DNA of 33,880 bases from Actinomycetota bacterium (GCA_002737125.1 NSHP01000004.1:1-33880); one strand, 5' to 3'; counted from the first letter of the stretch, positions 1-10,053 are shown. Notes: generated by a model from the sequence alone, not told the origin. Numbers and translations are program-made.

Positions 1-2759
1 TAGCGCCCGCCCTTGCGGCGGGACCGCTCAGCGCGGCGCCGATCGGCCCTACTGGCATTGGGATCGATTTCAACAATCCCATCTTCGTCAACTTCCATCG
101 CGCCATGCACTACGCCACCTGACTCGCTAGGTGCGGAGTACTCCATATGGGCTGGCCGACTCGGCGCCAGCCCCTTAGCCAGCAGTGGCGTCTTGGGCGC
201 GGCCGCTACCGCGATCACCTCACCGGCTACTAACTCGGGCTCACCGCCGACCGGTGCCGGGTCAGCAACCTGAACTTCGACATTGAACAAATAGCCAACG
301 GTTTCCTCTTTGATGCCATCCATCATCGCGTTGAAAAGGTCAAAGCCTTCGCGCTGGTATTCAATTAGTGGATCGCGCTGCGCCATCGCGCGTAGGCCAA
401 TGCCATCGCGGAGATAATCCATCTCATACAGATGCTCGCGCCATTTGCGGTCCAGCACTGACAAAATAACACGCCGCTCAAGCTCTCGGGCGACTTCGTC
501 ACCGAGGCTTTCCTCGCGGGTATCATAGGCGTGCTGGGCATCGTCTTTGAGTTCGGCCGCCAAGTAATCCTGGCTTAGCCCGGACCGGTCACCACCTGAT
601 GCCTGCTCCAGTTCGGAGATCGTGGCCTCTACCGGGTAGAGCTGCTTGAGTGCAGTCCAGAGTTGATCAAGATCCCAGTCCTCGGGATATCCATCAGCTG
701 TTGCCGCACGCACGTACCCCTCTACGGTGTCGCTGATGAAGTCGCGCACCTGCTCTTCGATATCTTCGCCTTTGAGCACCCGGCGACGCTCGTCATAGAT
801 AACCAACCGCTGGCGATTTAGCACATCGTCATACTTCAAAACATCCTTGCGGATTTCAAAGTTCTGCGCCTCCACCTGCGACTGCGCAGACCGGATGGCG
901 TTGGTGACCATCTTAGCCTCAATAGGCACATCATCGGGCACGTTGAATCGGCGCAGGAATGCATCGACCATGTCCGCCTTGAATAACCGCATGAGGTCGT
1001 CCTGCAGTGAAAGATAGAACTGGGATTCACCAGGATCACCTTGGCGGCCAGAGCGCCCTCTCAGCTGATTGTCAATACGACGCGACTCATGGCGCTCGGT
1101 GGCCAGCACATAGAGGCCGCCAAGGGCCACAACTTCGTCATGCTCGGCTTTAACTGCACCTCGCGCCTGCTCAATAGCCGCGGGCCAGGCGCTTTCGTAG
1201 GCCTCCGGGTCGAGGGTCGGTGATAACGCCTGCTGGGTTAGGGCCGCTGCCGCCATGAACTCCGGGTTGCCGCCCAGCATGATGTCGGTACCGCGACCTG
1301 CCATATTCGTGGCAACAGTTACCGCACCGCGGCGGCCAGCCTGAGCAACGATGGCGGCTTCGCGGTGGTGATGCTTTGCGTTGAGGACTTCGTGCGGGAC
1401 CCCATTTTGCTTCAGGAGCTTGGATAGATCCTCTGATTTTTCGACACTCGTGGTGCCAACCAAAATTGGCTGGCCCTGCTCGTGGCGCTCGACAATATCG
1501 GCGACAACAGCAGTGAGCTTGGCTTCACCGGTGCGAAACACCACATCAGCTTTATCAATACGAACCATCGGACGATTCGTCGGGATCGGCACCACCCCGA
1601 GGTTGTAGATGGTCGAGAACTCATTAGCTTCGGTCATTGCGGTGCCGGTCATGCCAGATAGGCGAGTGTAGAGCCGGAAGAAGTTCTGCAAGGTCACGGT
1701 CGCGAGAGTTTGATTCTCGGCCTTGATCTCCACACCTTCTTTCGCTTCAAGTGATTGATGCAGGCCCTCGTTATAACGGCGCCCGGCCAAGATGCGGCCA
1801 GTGTGTTCGTCAACGATGAGTACCTCACCGTCGATAACCACGTAATCGCGATCCTTCTTGAACAGATCCTTGGCACGGATGGCGTTATTTAAGAATCCAA
1901 CGAGTGGCGTGTTGACCGTGTCATAAAGATTATCGATACCTATTTGGTCTTCAATCTTGTCGATAGCTGACTCAAGAACGCCGATTGTCTTCTTTTTTTC
2001 GTCTACTTCATAATCTTCATCGCGCTTGAGTAGCTTTACCATCCGCGCGAACTCTGCGTACCAGCTATTTGCTTGGTCTGCCGGGCCGCTGATGATCAAA
2101 GGGGTACGAGCCTCGTCAATAAGAATGGAGTCAACCTCATCGACAACCGCGAAGTTGTGACCACGCTGCACTAACTCCTCGCTCGACCACGCCATGTTGT
2201 CGCGCAAGTAGTCGAATCCGAATTCATTGTTAGTGCCGTAAGTGATATCAGCCGCGTACGCAATGCGCCGCTCTGGCGGAGTCATGTTTGACAAAATTGT
2301 GCCAACCTCAAGACCGAGGAAGCGGTGCACGCGCCCCATCCACTCACCATCTCGCTCGGCGAGGTAATCGTTGACCGTGACAACGTGCACACCCTTGCCG
2401 GAGAGGGCATTTAGGTATGCGGGCAAAGTCGAAACCAAGGTCTTGCCTTCACCGGTTCGCATCTCGGCGATATTGCCCATATGCAATGCGGCGCCACCCA
2501 TGATCTGTACGTCGTAATGGCGTTGACCCAGCGTGCGCTGGGCGGCTTCGCGCACCGTTGCGAAAGCTTCTGGCAGTAGGTCATCTAGTGACTCACCGCC
2601 CTGGTAGCGCTTCTTGAACTCCTCGGTTAGCGCCCGAAGTTCAGCATCGGTCAAGGAGACAAATTCATCCTCGATGGCATTGACCGCGGCAGCGATAGCA
2701 GCGAGCCGCCTCAGGGTCTTGCCTTCACCAACGCGAAGGATTTTGTCCAGCACACCCAC
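1..2759 (-). CDS. secA: Preprotein translocase ATPase SecA (3' end at or just beyond window edge)
   Basis: Not in the ORF track because it runs to the edge; translated by hand from GTG at 2759: [19 protein letters not shown]..., ...[22 protein letters not shown]..., ...[20 protein letters not shown]..., ...[15 protein letters not shown]..., ...[16 protein letters not shown]..., ...[27 protein letters not shown].... Positions 1-2 read 'TA-' in frame, so the stop is probably at the edge after ...RRKGGR. Confidence 0.97.
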   Translation of the reverse strand, partial: MGVLDKILRVGEGKTLRRLAAIAAAVNAIEDEFVSLTDAELRALTEEFKKRYQGGESLDDLLPEAFATVREAAQRTLGQRHYDVQIMGGAALHMGNIAEMRTGEGKTLVSTLPAYLNALSGKGVHVVTVNDYLAERDGEWMGRVHRFLGLEVGTILSNMTPPERRIAYAADITYGTNNEFGFDYLRDNMAWSSEELVQRGHNFAVVDEVDSILIDEARTPLIISGPADQANSWYAEFARMVKLLKRDEDYEVDEKKKTIGVLESAIDKIEDQIGIDNLYDTVNTPLVGFLNNAIRAKDLFKKDRDYVVIDGEVLIVDEHTGRILAGRRYNEGLHQSLEAKEGVEIKAENQTLATVTLQNFFRLYTRLSGMTGTAMTEANEFSTIYNLGVVPIPTNRPMVRIDKADVVFRTGEAKLTAVVADIVERHEQGQPILVGTTSVEKSEDLSKLLKQNGVPHEVLNAKHHHREAAIVAQAGRRGAVTVATNMAGRGTDIMLGGNPEFMAAAALTQQALSPTLDPEAYESAWPAAIEQARGAVKAEHDEVVALGGLYVLATERHESRRIDNQLRGRSGRQGDPGESQFYLSLQDDLMRLFKADMVDAFLRRFNVPDDVPIEAKMVTNAIRSAQSQVEAQNFEIRKDVLKYDDVLNRQRLVIYDERRRVLKGEDIEEQVRDFISDTVEGYVRAATADGYPEDWDLDQLWTALKQLYPVEATISELEQASGGDRSGLSQDYLAAELKDDAQHAYDTREESLGDEVARELERRVILSVLDRKWREHLYEMDYLRDGIGLRAMAQRDPLIEYQREGFDLFNAMMDGIKEETVGYLFNVEVQVADPAPVGGEPELVAGEVIAVAAAPKTPLLAKGLAPSRPAHMEYSAPSESGGVVHGAMEVDEDGIVEIDPNASRADRRRAERSRRKGGR

Positions 2760-2780
2760 AGTGACAGGCCTTTCGGATCG

Positions 2781-2795
2781 GTCGACCAGGTCGAC
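2781..2795. promoter_or_regulatory. Operator-like palindrome in the secA leader (GTCGACC-A-GGTCGAC)
   Basis: Perfect 7+1+7 inverted repeat 22 bp upstream of the secA start codon, in noncoding DNA. Confidence 0.4.
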
Positions 2796-2877
2796 GCTCT
2801 CGGGTTAAATCACCGCACCAGCCCGCTGGCGCACTTCATCGTAGAGGTCACGAGAAGATCACGGCTCTCGGCGGGTG

Positions 2878-2964
2878 CCCCTGTTCCACAAGGGGGCCGG
2901 TAGCTGGATCCCCCCGTCCACAAGGGGGCCGGTAGCTGGATCCCCCCGTCCACAAGGGGGCCGG
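2878..2964. repeat. 32-bp tandem repeat, two perfect full copies plus partial flanking copies
   Basis: Unit GGGGGCCGGTAGCTGGATCCCCCCGTCCACAA at 2892-2923 and 2924-2955, flanked by CCCCTGTTCCACAA (2878-2891) and GGGGGCCGG (2956-2964). Each junction can form a CCCCC-gtccacaa-GGGGG hairpin. Confidence 0.92.
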
Positions 2965-2987
2965 TGCCCATTGCCCTGGCCAGGGGA

Positions 2988-2996
2988 TTGTCCACA
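2988..2996 (+). promoter_or_regulatory. Candidate DnaA box TTGTCCACA
   Basis: Exact match to the TT(A/G)TCCACA DnaA-box form; lies in the secA-comF intergenic region next to the 32-bp repeats. Confidence 0.4.
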
Positions 2997-3026
2997 GACT
3001 TCACCCGGGCTGCAAAGGGGGCGCAG

Positions 3027-3722
3027 ATGGGCACTGGCCGACTGCTGGCCGCCTGCATTGACCTCGTGCTGAGCCGATCTTGCGTGGGCTGCGACGTGCT
3101 CGGCAACACCTTGTGCCCCACGTGTTGGGCCGCGATGTGCCAACAGGTCGGCCCCCACCCGCAGATCACCGCATGGCCGGTGGCCATCGGCGCGCATTAT
3201 CAGGACCAAGCCAAAGCCGCGATCATCGCCCACAAGGAACATGGAGTGCGCTCATTGACCGCCCCACTAGGCACTTTGCTGGCTAGCGCGATCGCGACTT
3301 TGACCTCCGGCCCCACCCTTTTGGTCACCATTCCCCCGCATCGCGGCTCAGTTCGCGCCCGGGGAGCAGATACCACTTCACTTATCGCCCACCGGGCTGC
3401 TCAAGTGCTGACGCGCGCAAATCAGCCAGCGCGGGTTCAACAATTACTCACCCGCCACCTAGATAAAGGCAAACAGGTCGGCAGGTCGGCGGCTCAGCGT
3501 CAGGCCGCAATCAAAGGCGCCTTCCAGTCGCGCCCGAAGCAAATAGCCAAACTGGTGAAATTTGCTGGTTACCGGATCATCGTGGTTGACGATGTCATCA
3601 CCACTGGCGCAACAACTTTGGAGGCGGTGCACACTTTAGTAAACGCAGACGTAATCGTGGCCGGTATCGCCGCGGTCGCCGGCACCCCATCTCGTAGTTG
3701 GCAATCAACGACCCAGCGTTGA
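3027..3722 (+). CDS. comF: ComF-family phosphoribosyltransferase
   Basis: N-terminal Cys pairs (CVGCDVLGNTLCPTCW) and PRPP-binding motif IIVVDDVITTGATTLEAV. The ORF opens at 2964, but ATG 3027 gives the better N-terminus (MGTGRLLAACIDLVL...). Confidence 0.85.
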   Translation: MGTGRLLAACIDLVLSRSCVGCDVLGNTLCPTCWAAMCQQVGPHPQITAWPVAIGAHYQDQAKAAIIAHKEHGVRSLTAPLGTLLASAIATLTSGPTLLVTIPPHRGSVRARGADTTSLIAHRAAQVLTRANQPARVQQLLTRHLDKGKQVGRSAAQRQAAIKGAFQSRPKQIAKLVKFAGYRIIVVDDVITTGATTLEAVHTLVNADVIVAGIAAVAGTPSRSWQSTTQR

Positions 3723-3723
3723 A

Positions 3724-5436
3724 TCAATTCGGATAGGCCGGTGAGGTACCGCTGGTGCGCTTGCGCCAATTAGACCCCACATACTCATAAATCCAGCCGT
3801 CCGCTGCACCAACCAGCGCCGGTAGGCCAGGTGCTGCCGCCACCATGACCGGGGCTTCGGGAGCGCCGATGCCAATAATCGAACCCCGTGCCAAATTCAA
3901 ATCAAACACCTGCAAAGACTGCGCTCCATCACTTCCGAGCACCATTAAGGAGTTAGCGCCGGACCAACTAACGCTGATAGCTTCGGTCAACCGATTTTCG
4001 ACCCTTATCGGATCAGCAATTGCCATCGGGGCGCCCACGGTTGATCTCACGATCACACCTACGTAAAGCGTCGTGCGCACTCCTTGCTGCACAATTAGTG
4101 CACACCGAGTGCCATCGCGTGATGGAACTGCTGAGAGCAACAACGACTCCGCTGGCAGCGTTGCCACTTCAACTTCAGTCCTTCGCCCGATGCGATCCAC
4201 GCGGGTTAGGCCGGTCAGGGCATTTACTACCCAGATATTCCCGTTGGCGTCAAAGACCGGAGCCGATAATGCTTCACCCCGGATCAAGGCAAGTAACGGT
4301 GCATCTTGCGCAATCGCTCCACGCCATAACGTGCCGTCAGCATCAATCCCAGCGACCGCGGTCGACAACCGATCAATAGCAAACGTCAGGAGTGAAACCG
4401 CGCCACTACCAGCATCTCCGGGCACTACGCGATCAGCATTGGCACCCAATCGCACCACCGAGCGGCTGCGAGCCACATACCCTGACGAGTTATCGGGTAA
4501 GAAGTCTGGATTTACCTTTGGCCAGGCGTCTACCGGCTGCGGGGAGCTAACGCCCGGCACCACAAGTTGCTGGCCCCCGGCAGTAATTTCAACCGAAGTC
4601 ACATCTGAAAGCTGACCTAGTGTCCAAATTAACTGCTGCGATAACGCTTCGCGCGTGGCATCATCGGCCAACAGCGCCGAGGATTTTAGGTCAACATGGG
4701 CCACGCCACCATCTATCGGTACCGATTCAATATTGAGCCCCACCCCGTCGGGGAAGCCGGTGCGAACGGCAGGCGCCAACCAGCCACTTGGCCCGTCAAC
4801 GAGATAGCGCACCAAAGTGGTCCCTTGCCCCGGCCCAAGCACAGGTATCATCCGCGCATCTGGTACCAGAGCTGAGAAACTGGGATTGAAGAAGTAAACG
4901 GCGAATGGCCGATAGGCACGCTCGACGTCAGGCGCCGAGAGCAATAGGCCCTGCGGAAGCCCATCGATGCGCCACTGCGTGCCGTCGCGAACTAATTGGA
5001 AACTACCTCGGAGATCTTGGCCTGGGCTAGCCACCACATATCGGCCGATCTCATCGATCCTGCCGGTCTTGCTCGCGGTAAGTGTCACTGAACTACCACT
5101 GGAAGTCATAACCGCGGCACCGTCATAAACCGACACCTGCAAGCCAGGGCGCCAACGACTGTTAGCGGAGCCGGTCAAATACTCCCGCGCGACCGAATGG
5201 TCGCCGTCAAATGAAGCCGATGCGTCCAAAAACCCTTGTACGATCTGGATTGGGGTCATCCCATCGCGAGGGCTGCGCGCAATGACCCGAATGAACTGAT
5301 CCTTGCGATCAAGATTGACTTGCGCACCTTGCTGGATCGGCCCGGTCGTGGGTACCTGGGCCGTAAGGGAGGCAGGCAGTGAGCCGCAGCCGGTAAGCAA
5401 CATCATTGCCACGAGGAAAATCGCAAATCTGCGCAC
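3724..5436 (-). CDS. lpqB: LpqB-type lipoprotein, GerMN and beta-propeller domains
   Basis: Lipobox LLTGCGSLP, GerMN-like region (FFNPSFSALVPDARMIPVLGPGQGTTLVRYLVDGPSGWLAPAVRTGFPDG), directly downstream of mtrB, starts overlap by 1 bp. Confidence 0.93.
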   Translation of the reverse strand: MRRFAIFLVAMMLLTGCGSLPASLTAQVPTTGPIQQGAQVNLDRKDQFIRVIARSPRDGMTPIQIVQGFLDASASFDGDHSVAREYLTGSANSRWRPGLQVSVYDGAAVMTSSGSSVTLTASKTGRIDEIGRYVVASPGQDLRGSFQLVRDGTQWRIDGLPQGLLLSAPDVERAYRPFAVYFFNPSFSALVPDARMIPVLGPGQGTTLVRYLVDGPSGWLAPAVRTGFPDGVGLNIESVPIDGGVAHVDLKSSALLADDATREALSQQLIWTLGQLSDVTSVEITAGGQQLVVPGVSSPQPVDAWPKVNPDFLPDNSSGYVARSRSVVRLGANADRVVPGDAGSGAVSLLTFAIDRLSTAVAGIDADGTLWRGAIAQDAPLLALIRGEALSAPVFDANGNIWVVNALTGLTRVDRIGRRTEVEVATLPAESLLLSAVPSRDGTRCALIVQQGVRTTLYVGVIVRSTVGAPMAIADPIRVENRLTEAISVSWSGANSLMVLGSDGAQSLQVFDLNLARGSIIGIGAPEAPVMVAAAPGLPALVGAADGWIYEYVGSNWRKRTSGTSPAYPN

Positions 5437-7064
5437 TAGCGCACCTCGACATTCTCGATCGCGCTGCTACTTGCTGATGCAGAATCATCCGGGTAGAGAT
5501 CAAGTGGCGAAGCGATGAAAGAACCGCGCACGTTAAGCGGCAAAGTCAAGCGGAAGCAGGCACCCGTGCCCGGCTCACCCCACGCCTCCAGCCAGCCACC
5601 ATGCAGGCGAGCATCTTCGAGCGCGATCGCCAAACCCAATCCGGAACCTCCGGTAGTACGAGCCCGCGCCGGATCAGCGCGCCAAAATCGACTAAATACC
5701 AGCGAGGCCTCCCCCGGTCGCAACCCAACTCCGTAGTCACGCACCGTGACGGCCGCCGCTTCTTCATTGCTGCCAATGGTGACGTCAACCCCGCGATCAT
5801 TGCCATGCTCGATTGCGTTACCAACGAGATTTCTTACCACTCGATCAACACGGCGCGAATCCGCATAGAGCAATCTGGGCTCACTCTTGGAGTGCAGGCG
5901 CAGTGGCACACCGCTACGTTCGGCGAGTGAGGTCGAGCCATCAATCACCCTCGATACCAGCGCGTATAGGTCAAAAGGATCGGCTTCGAGGACCGCGACA
6001 CCAGCATCAAATCGCGAGATCTCGAGTAGATCAACCAACAATGACTCGAACCGGTCTAACTGGGCCTGAAGCAACTCGGCCGCGCGCGCCGTGGGCCCGT
6101 CAAAGGATGCGCGCTCCTCGAATATCACATCTGCGGCCATCCGAATGGTGGTCAAAGGGGTACGCAATTCATGGGAGACGTCAGAAACGAATCGGCGCTG
6201 CACCCGTGAAAGCCCCTCAAGCTGCTTGATCTGCCGAGCAATACTCGCCGCCATGTCATTAAACGCCCCGGCCAGCCGCGCGAGGTCATCCTCGCCCCTT
6301 ACTTTCATCCGTTCCGATAAATACCCCTCGGAAAAACGCAGGGCCGTACGGGCCGCAGCGCGAACGGGAACGACCACCTGACGCGTGATGAGTCCCGCGA
6401 CCAATGCCAATAGACCAACCAGCAATAGCCCAGTGACGATGACAGAGCTGCGCACTAGATCTAGAGTCTGCTGCTCTTGAGTGAGCGGGAACAAGTAGTA
6501 CAACTCATATTCTCCGACACTGGGAACACTTAGAGGGCCACCAACCACTAAGCCAGGGGCTGATCGACCGTCAAGTGACTTGATGTCGGTGTAAGTCCAA
6601 GATTGGCGCTTCGAATCGGTGACAGCGGCGCGAAGTGCGGGCGGCACGCTGGTAACCGAAACCAAGTTGGTTCCGCGCTCTGGCGCATCAGGTGTTTGCC
6701 CTGACGACAGTAGCAATACATCGAATTGCCCAGGTGAACCTGCACGTGCCGCCAACGTAGTTACCACAGAATCAACCAAGCGGGCAGGTGAAGGTGTCGT
6801 GGTGCCGGTGTCAGCCGCATCCAACACGCGTTGCGCTTCGGACAATCCCGCAGCGGCCTCCCCCACCGAGGCCCGATCCTTTGCCTCAAGTAAACCGCTG
6901 GTTACTCGAGAGAGTAAGGAAAACCCGAGTGCGGCCATCACCAAGATTGATAGCACCAATGTAGTGGTGGTTACGCGCAGCAGTAGCGAGCTCCGCCAAA
7001 TGCGCCTTACCCACCGCGGGCCGGCCAGCAGGAAGTCAATGCATCCGTTTAGGTACCTGTTCAT
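5436..7064 (-). CDS. mtrB: Two-component sensor histidine kinase MtrB
   Basis: HAMP region, H-box SDVSHELRTPLTTIRMAADVI, N-box LVGNAIEHG, G-box GGSGLGLAIALEDARLHGGWLEAWGEPGTGACFRLTLP; adjacent to mtrA and lpqB. Confidence 0.95.
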   Translation of the reverse strand: MNRYLNGCIDFLLAGPRWVRRIWRSSLLLRVTTTTLVLSILVMAALGFSLLSRVTSGLLEAKDRASVGEAAAGLSEAQRVLDAADTGTTTPSPARLVDSVVTTLAARAGSPGQFDVLLLSSGQTPDAPERGTNLVSVTSVPPALRAAVTDSKRQSWTYTDIKSLDGRSAPGLVVGGPLSVPSVGEYELYYLFPLTQEQQTLDLVRSSVIVTGLLLVGLLALVAGLITRQVVVPVRAAARTALRFSEGYLSERMKVRGEDDLARLAGAFNDMAASIARQIKQLEGLSRVQRRFVSDVSHELRTPLTTIRMAADVIFEERASFDGPTARAAELLQAQLDRFESLLVDLLEISRFDAGVAVLEADPFDLYALVSRVIDGSTSLAERSGVPLRLHSKSEPRLLYADSRRVDRVVRNLVGNAIEHGNDRGVDVTIGSNEEAAAVTVRDYGVGLRPGEASLVFSRFWRADPARARTTGGSGLGLAIALEDARLHGGWLEAWGEPGTGACFRLTLPLNVRGSFIASPLDLYPDDSASASSSAIENVEVR

Positions 7065-7109
7065 ATTGATTGGCCGATGTCGCGCATCGTGGCGATAACC
7101 GACAACCGG

Positions 7110-7817
7110 CTACGCCGAGCCGGCCTTATAGCCGACGCCTCTAACCGTGACAACAATCGCAGGATCTTCTGGATCGTGCTCGATCTTGGAACGAAGGCGC
7201 TGCACGTGGACATTCACCAATCGGGTATCTGCCGCATGGCGATACCCCCATACCTCTTGCAGGAGCACCTCGCGCGTGAAAACCTTCCCGGGCCGCCGTG
7301 CCAGGCAAACGAGGAGGTCAAACTCAAGTGGCGTTAGCGAAAGTGCTTTACCATCGCGTGTCACTTGATGCCCGCTGACGTCGATGGCTAGATCGCCGAT
7401 AGTCAAAGTTAAGGGCGATGCATCATCATTGCGGCGCATCCGAGCGCGAATCCGAGCAACCAACTCCTTTGGCTTAAATGGCTTGACGATGTAGTCGTCA
7501 GCACCTGACTCCAGACCCACAACAACATCAACAGTGTCGGTCTTCGCGGTGAGCATCACGATCGGCACTCCCGACTCAGCGCGGATTGATCGGCACACAT
7601 CAATGCCATCGCGCCCCGGAAGCATCAGATCAAGTAGTACGACATCAGGCTTGCTGGTTCGAAAGACCTGAAGTGCCTGGGCGCCATCACCGCAAAAGAT
7701 TGGATCAAAGCCTTCACCCCGCAAGACGATGCCCAACATTTCGGAGAGTGCTTGGTCATCATCGACAATGAGGACGCGGCCACGGGCCGACAAAGGCGCG
7801 CCTGGTTGGGTGCTCAT
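7110..7817 (-). CDS. mtrA: Response regulator MtrA (OmpR/PhoB family)
   Basis: RVLIVDDDQALSEMLGIVLRGEGF..., PDVVLLDLMLPGRDGIDVC, winged-helix C-terminus EVWGYRHAADTRLVNVHVQRLRSKIEHDP. Confidence 0.97.
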   Translation of the reverse strand: MSTQPGAPLSARGRVLIVDDDQALSEMLGIVLRGEGFDPIFCGDGAQALQVFRTSKPDVVLLDLMLPGRDGIDVCRSIRAESGVPIVMLTAKTDTVDVVVGLESGADDYIVKPFKPKELVARIRARMRRNDDASPLTLTIGDLAIDVSGHQVTRDGKALSLTPLEFDLLVCLARRPGKVFTREVLLQEVWGYRHAADTRLVNVHVQRLRSKIEHDPEDPAIVVTVRGVGYKAGSA

Positions 7818-7821
7818 GCCC

Positions 7822-8529
7822 CTATGGTGTCACCCCTGGCAAACCAAGGATGAGAAATACCGCAGCTGGCGCATTAACTACCCCGTGGGCGACCATGCAT
7901 GCCCCCAATGAGCCGGTGCGCAGGCGCACGATGCCAAGCACCAATCCGATGCTGATCAACACACCGATTCTGGCCGGTTCTAGGTGAAAAAGGGCAAATG
8001 CCACGGCCGTGATGGCCACGGACAGCACCGGACCCTCACCATGTTTGCGCAAGGCCGCGAAGAAGAGACCACGAAAAGCCAGCTCTTCGGCAATCGGGGC
8101 GCCCACCGCGATCATCAGTCCAAAAGCAATGAGCAGCCAAACATTGCCCAATGCCGTTAGTTCGGCGCCCACCTCGCCGGCCGACGAAGTGAACTCACCA
8201 AAAATCGCCGCTGTGATCACCGCCACCACCAGCGCGGCGATAAGGGCTAGTACCCCGCCCACTACCCCCGAGCCGGCATCGCGCCAACTAAGACGTAGGG
8301 ACAGATCAATGCGTGGGCCGTTGCCTCTAACCGAAGTGATCAACAGCGGCCACCCAGCCAAGGCCACCCAAGGCGCCAGCCCCCCGACAAGCACCTGCCA
8401 AGCAAGTGGAGCCGCTAGCGCCCCCATGAGAAGTGCCGCAGCAACACCCAGCACCAAGGCGCCACCCAAGGTGATCAGCACATCCCATAAACCCCACCTC
8501 GTTGATTTCATCGGTGGGGTTTCAATCAT
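7822..8529 (-). CDS. CPBP-family intramembrane (CAAX-type) glutamic endopeptidase
   Basis: Multi-TM protein with CPBP motifs EELAFRGLFFAALRKHG and FALFHLEP; 4 bp upstream of mtrA. An internal ATG (8511) is an alternative start. Confidence 0.88.
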   Translation of the reverse strand: MIETPPMKSTRWGLWDVLITLGGALVLGVAAALLMGALAAPLAWQVLVGGLAPWVALAGWPLLITSVRGNGPRIDLSLRLSWRDAGSGVVGGVLALIAALVVAVITAAIFGEFTSSAGEVGAELTALGNVWLLIAFGLMIAVGAPIAEELAFRGLFFAALRKHGEGPVLSVAITAVAFALFHLEPARIGVLISIGLVLGIVRLRTGSLGACMVAHGVVNAPAAVFLILGLPGVTP

Positions 8530-8574
8530 GGGGCCACGCTACCGCGGTGAAAGTTTAGTTGACCGTGGCCCCAT
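8528..8574. promoter_or_regulatory. Perfect 11-bp inverted repeat (hairpin) between ahcY and the CPBP-mtrAB-lpqB operon
   Basis: ATGGGGCCACG (8528-8538) / CGTGGCCCCAT (8564-8574), 25-nt loop; downstream of the ahcY stop and overlapping the next start codon. Confidence 0.6.
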
Positions 8575-8595
8575 ATTCGAAGTGCAGCTAGTTCA

Positions 8596-10053
8596 CTAGT
8601 ACCGGTAATTCTCCGGCTTATAAGGGCCGAATACGTCAACGCCTAGGTACTCTGCCTGCTTCTTATTCAATTCGGTTAGGCGCACACCAAGTGCATCAAT
8701 GTGCAGGCGCGCAACTTTCTCATCGAGCGCCTTAGGCAGTGTGTAGACGCCAAGTGGGTACTCGTCGAGCTTGGTGAATAGCTCGATCTGGGCCAACACC
8801 TGGTTCGTGAATGAGGTACTCATCACGAATGACGGGTGACCGGTGGCGTTGCCAAGGTTCAACAGGCGCCCCTCGGAGAGCATGATGATCGATTTGCCGT
8901 TAGCGAAAGTCCATTCATCAACTTGTGGCTTGATGGTCTTTCGCACGACACCGGGTGTCTCGGCAAGGCCGGCGATATCAATTTCGTTATCGAAGTGGCC
9001 GATATTGCCCACGATCGCCTGATGCTTCATCTTGCCCATTTGCTCGGCGGTAATGACGTCGTAGCAGCCCGTGGCGGTGATGAAAATGTCAGCGACATCA
9101 AGGACATCTTCAAGCTTGGCCACCTGGTAACCGTCCATGGCCGCCTGCAGCGCGCAGATCGGGTCGATCTCGGTGATGATCACGCGGGCACCTTGACCGC
9201 GTAGTGAGTCAGCCGAGCCCTTGCCCACATCGCCAAAGCCGCACACCACAGCGACCTTGCCACCAATCATAGTGTCGGTGGCGCGGTTGATGCCATCGAT
9301 AAGTGAGTGACGGCAACCGTACTTGTTGTCGAACTTGCTCTTGGTTACCGAATCATTGACGTTGATGGCTGGGAAGATGAGTTCACCCGCACGCATCATT
9401 TCGTAGAGGCGATGCACACCGGTCGTGGTCTCTTCGGTCACACCCTTGATACCGGCTGCAATAATCGTCCAACGGGTCGCATCTTCGGTTAGTGAGTGGC
9501 GCAGCGTTTCAAGAACAACCGCGTACTCCTCCGAAGTGGTCTCATCGGGGGTCGGTACGTGACCGGCAGCCTCGAACTCCTTACCTTTATGCACGAGCAT
9601 CGTGGCGTCGCCACCATCGTCAAGAATCATGTTCGGACCCTTGCCATCTGGCCACATCAAGATCTGCTCGGTGCACCACCAGTACTCGGGCAAGGATTCG
9701 CCCTTCCAGGCGAATACCGGCACGCCCTTAGGGTCAGCCACCGTGCCCTCGCGACCAACCACCACAGCGGCGGCGGCGTGATCTTGGGTCGAGAAGATAT
9801 TGCATGAGGCCCAGCGCACATCGGCCCCGAGGTCAACCAAGGTCTCTATCAGGACAGCAGTCTGGATCGTCATATGCAATGACCCGGTGATACGAGCACC
9901 CTTAAGTGGCTTACTTGCGCCAAATTCGGCACGCATCGCCATCAGACCTGGCATTTCGTGCTGGGCTAGTCGGATTTCATCGCGACCGAAGTCAGCCAAG
10001 GACAAATCGGCAACCTTGTAGTCAGGCGTGCCGTCAGATTTCACAATAGACAT
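8596..10053 (-). CDS. ahcY: Adenosylhomocysteinase (S-adenosyl-L-homocysteine hydrolase)
   Basis: Full-length match by eye: [80 protein letters not shown]-terminal [10 protein letters not shown]. Confidence 0.98.
   Translation of the reverse strand: MSIVKSDGTPDYKVADLSLADFGRDEIRLAQHEMPGLMAMRAEFGASKPLKGARITGSLHMTIQTAVLIETLVDLGADVRWASCNIFSTQDHAAAAVVVGREGTVADPKGVPVFAWKGESLPEYWWCTEQILMWPDGKGPNMILDDGGDATMLVHKGKEFEAAGHVPTPDETTSEEYAVVLETLRHSLTEDATRWTIIAAGIKGVTEETTTGVHRLYEMMRAGELIFPAINVNDSVTKSKFDNKYGCRHSLIDGINRATDTMIGGKVAVVCGFGDVGKGSADSLRGQGARVIITEIDPICALQAAMDGYQVAKLEDVLDVADIFITATGCYDVITAEQMGKMKHQAIVGNIGHFDNEIDIAGLAETPGVVRKTIKPQVDEWTFANGKSIIMLSEGRLLNLGNATGHPSFVMSTSFTNQVLAQIELFTKLDEYPLGVYTLPKALDEKVARLHIDALGVRLTELNKKQAEYLGVDVFGPYKPENYRY

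Noticed and set aside
2878-2964. CRISPR-like repeat array
   Set aside because: Repeats are directly tandem with no unique spacers and no cas genes in the window.
2892-3021. G-quadruplex from successive G5 runs
   Set aside because: Intervening loops are about 27 nt or more and C-rich partners are adjacent; hairpins are the simpler explanation.
2810-3242. Minus-strand ORFs of 125 and 127 aa (2810-3187, 2859-3242)
   Set aside because: They overlap each other, the repeats and comF; low-complexity product with no recognisable domain.
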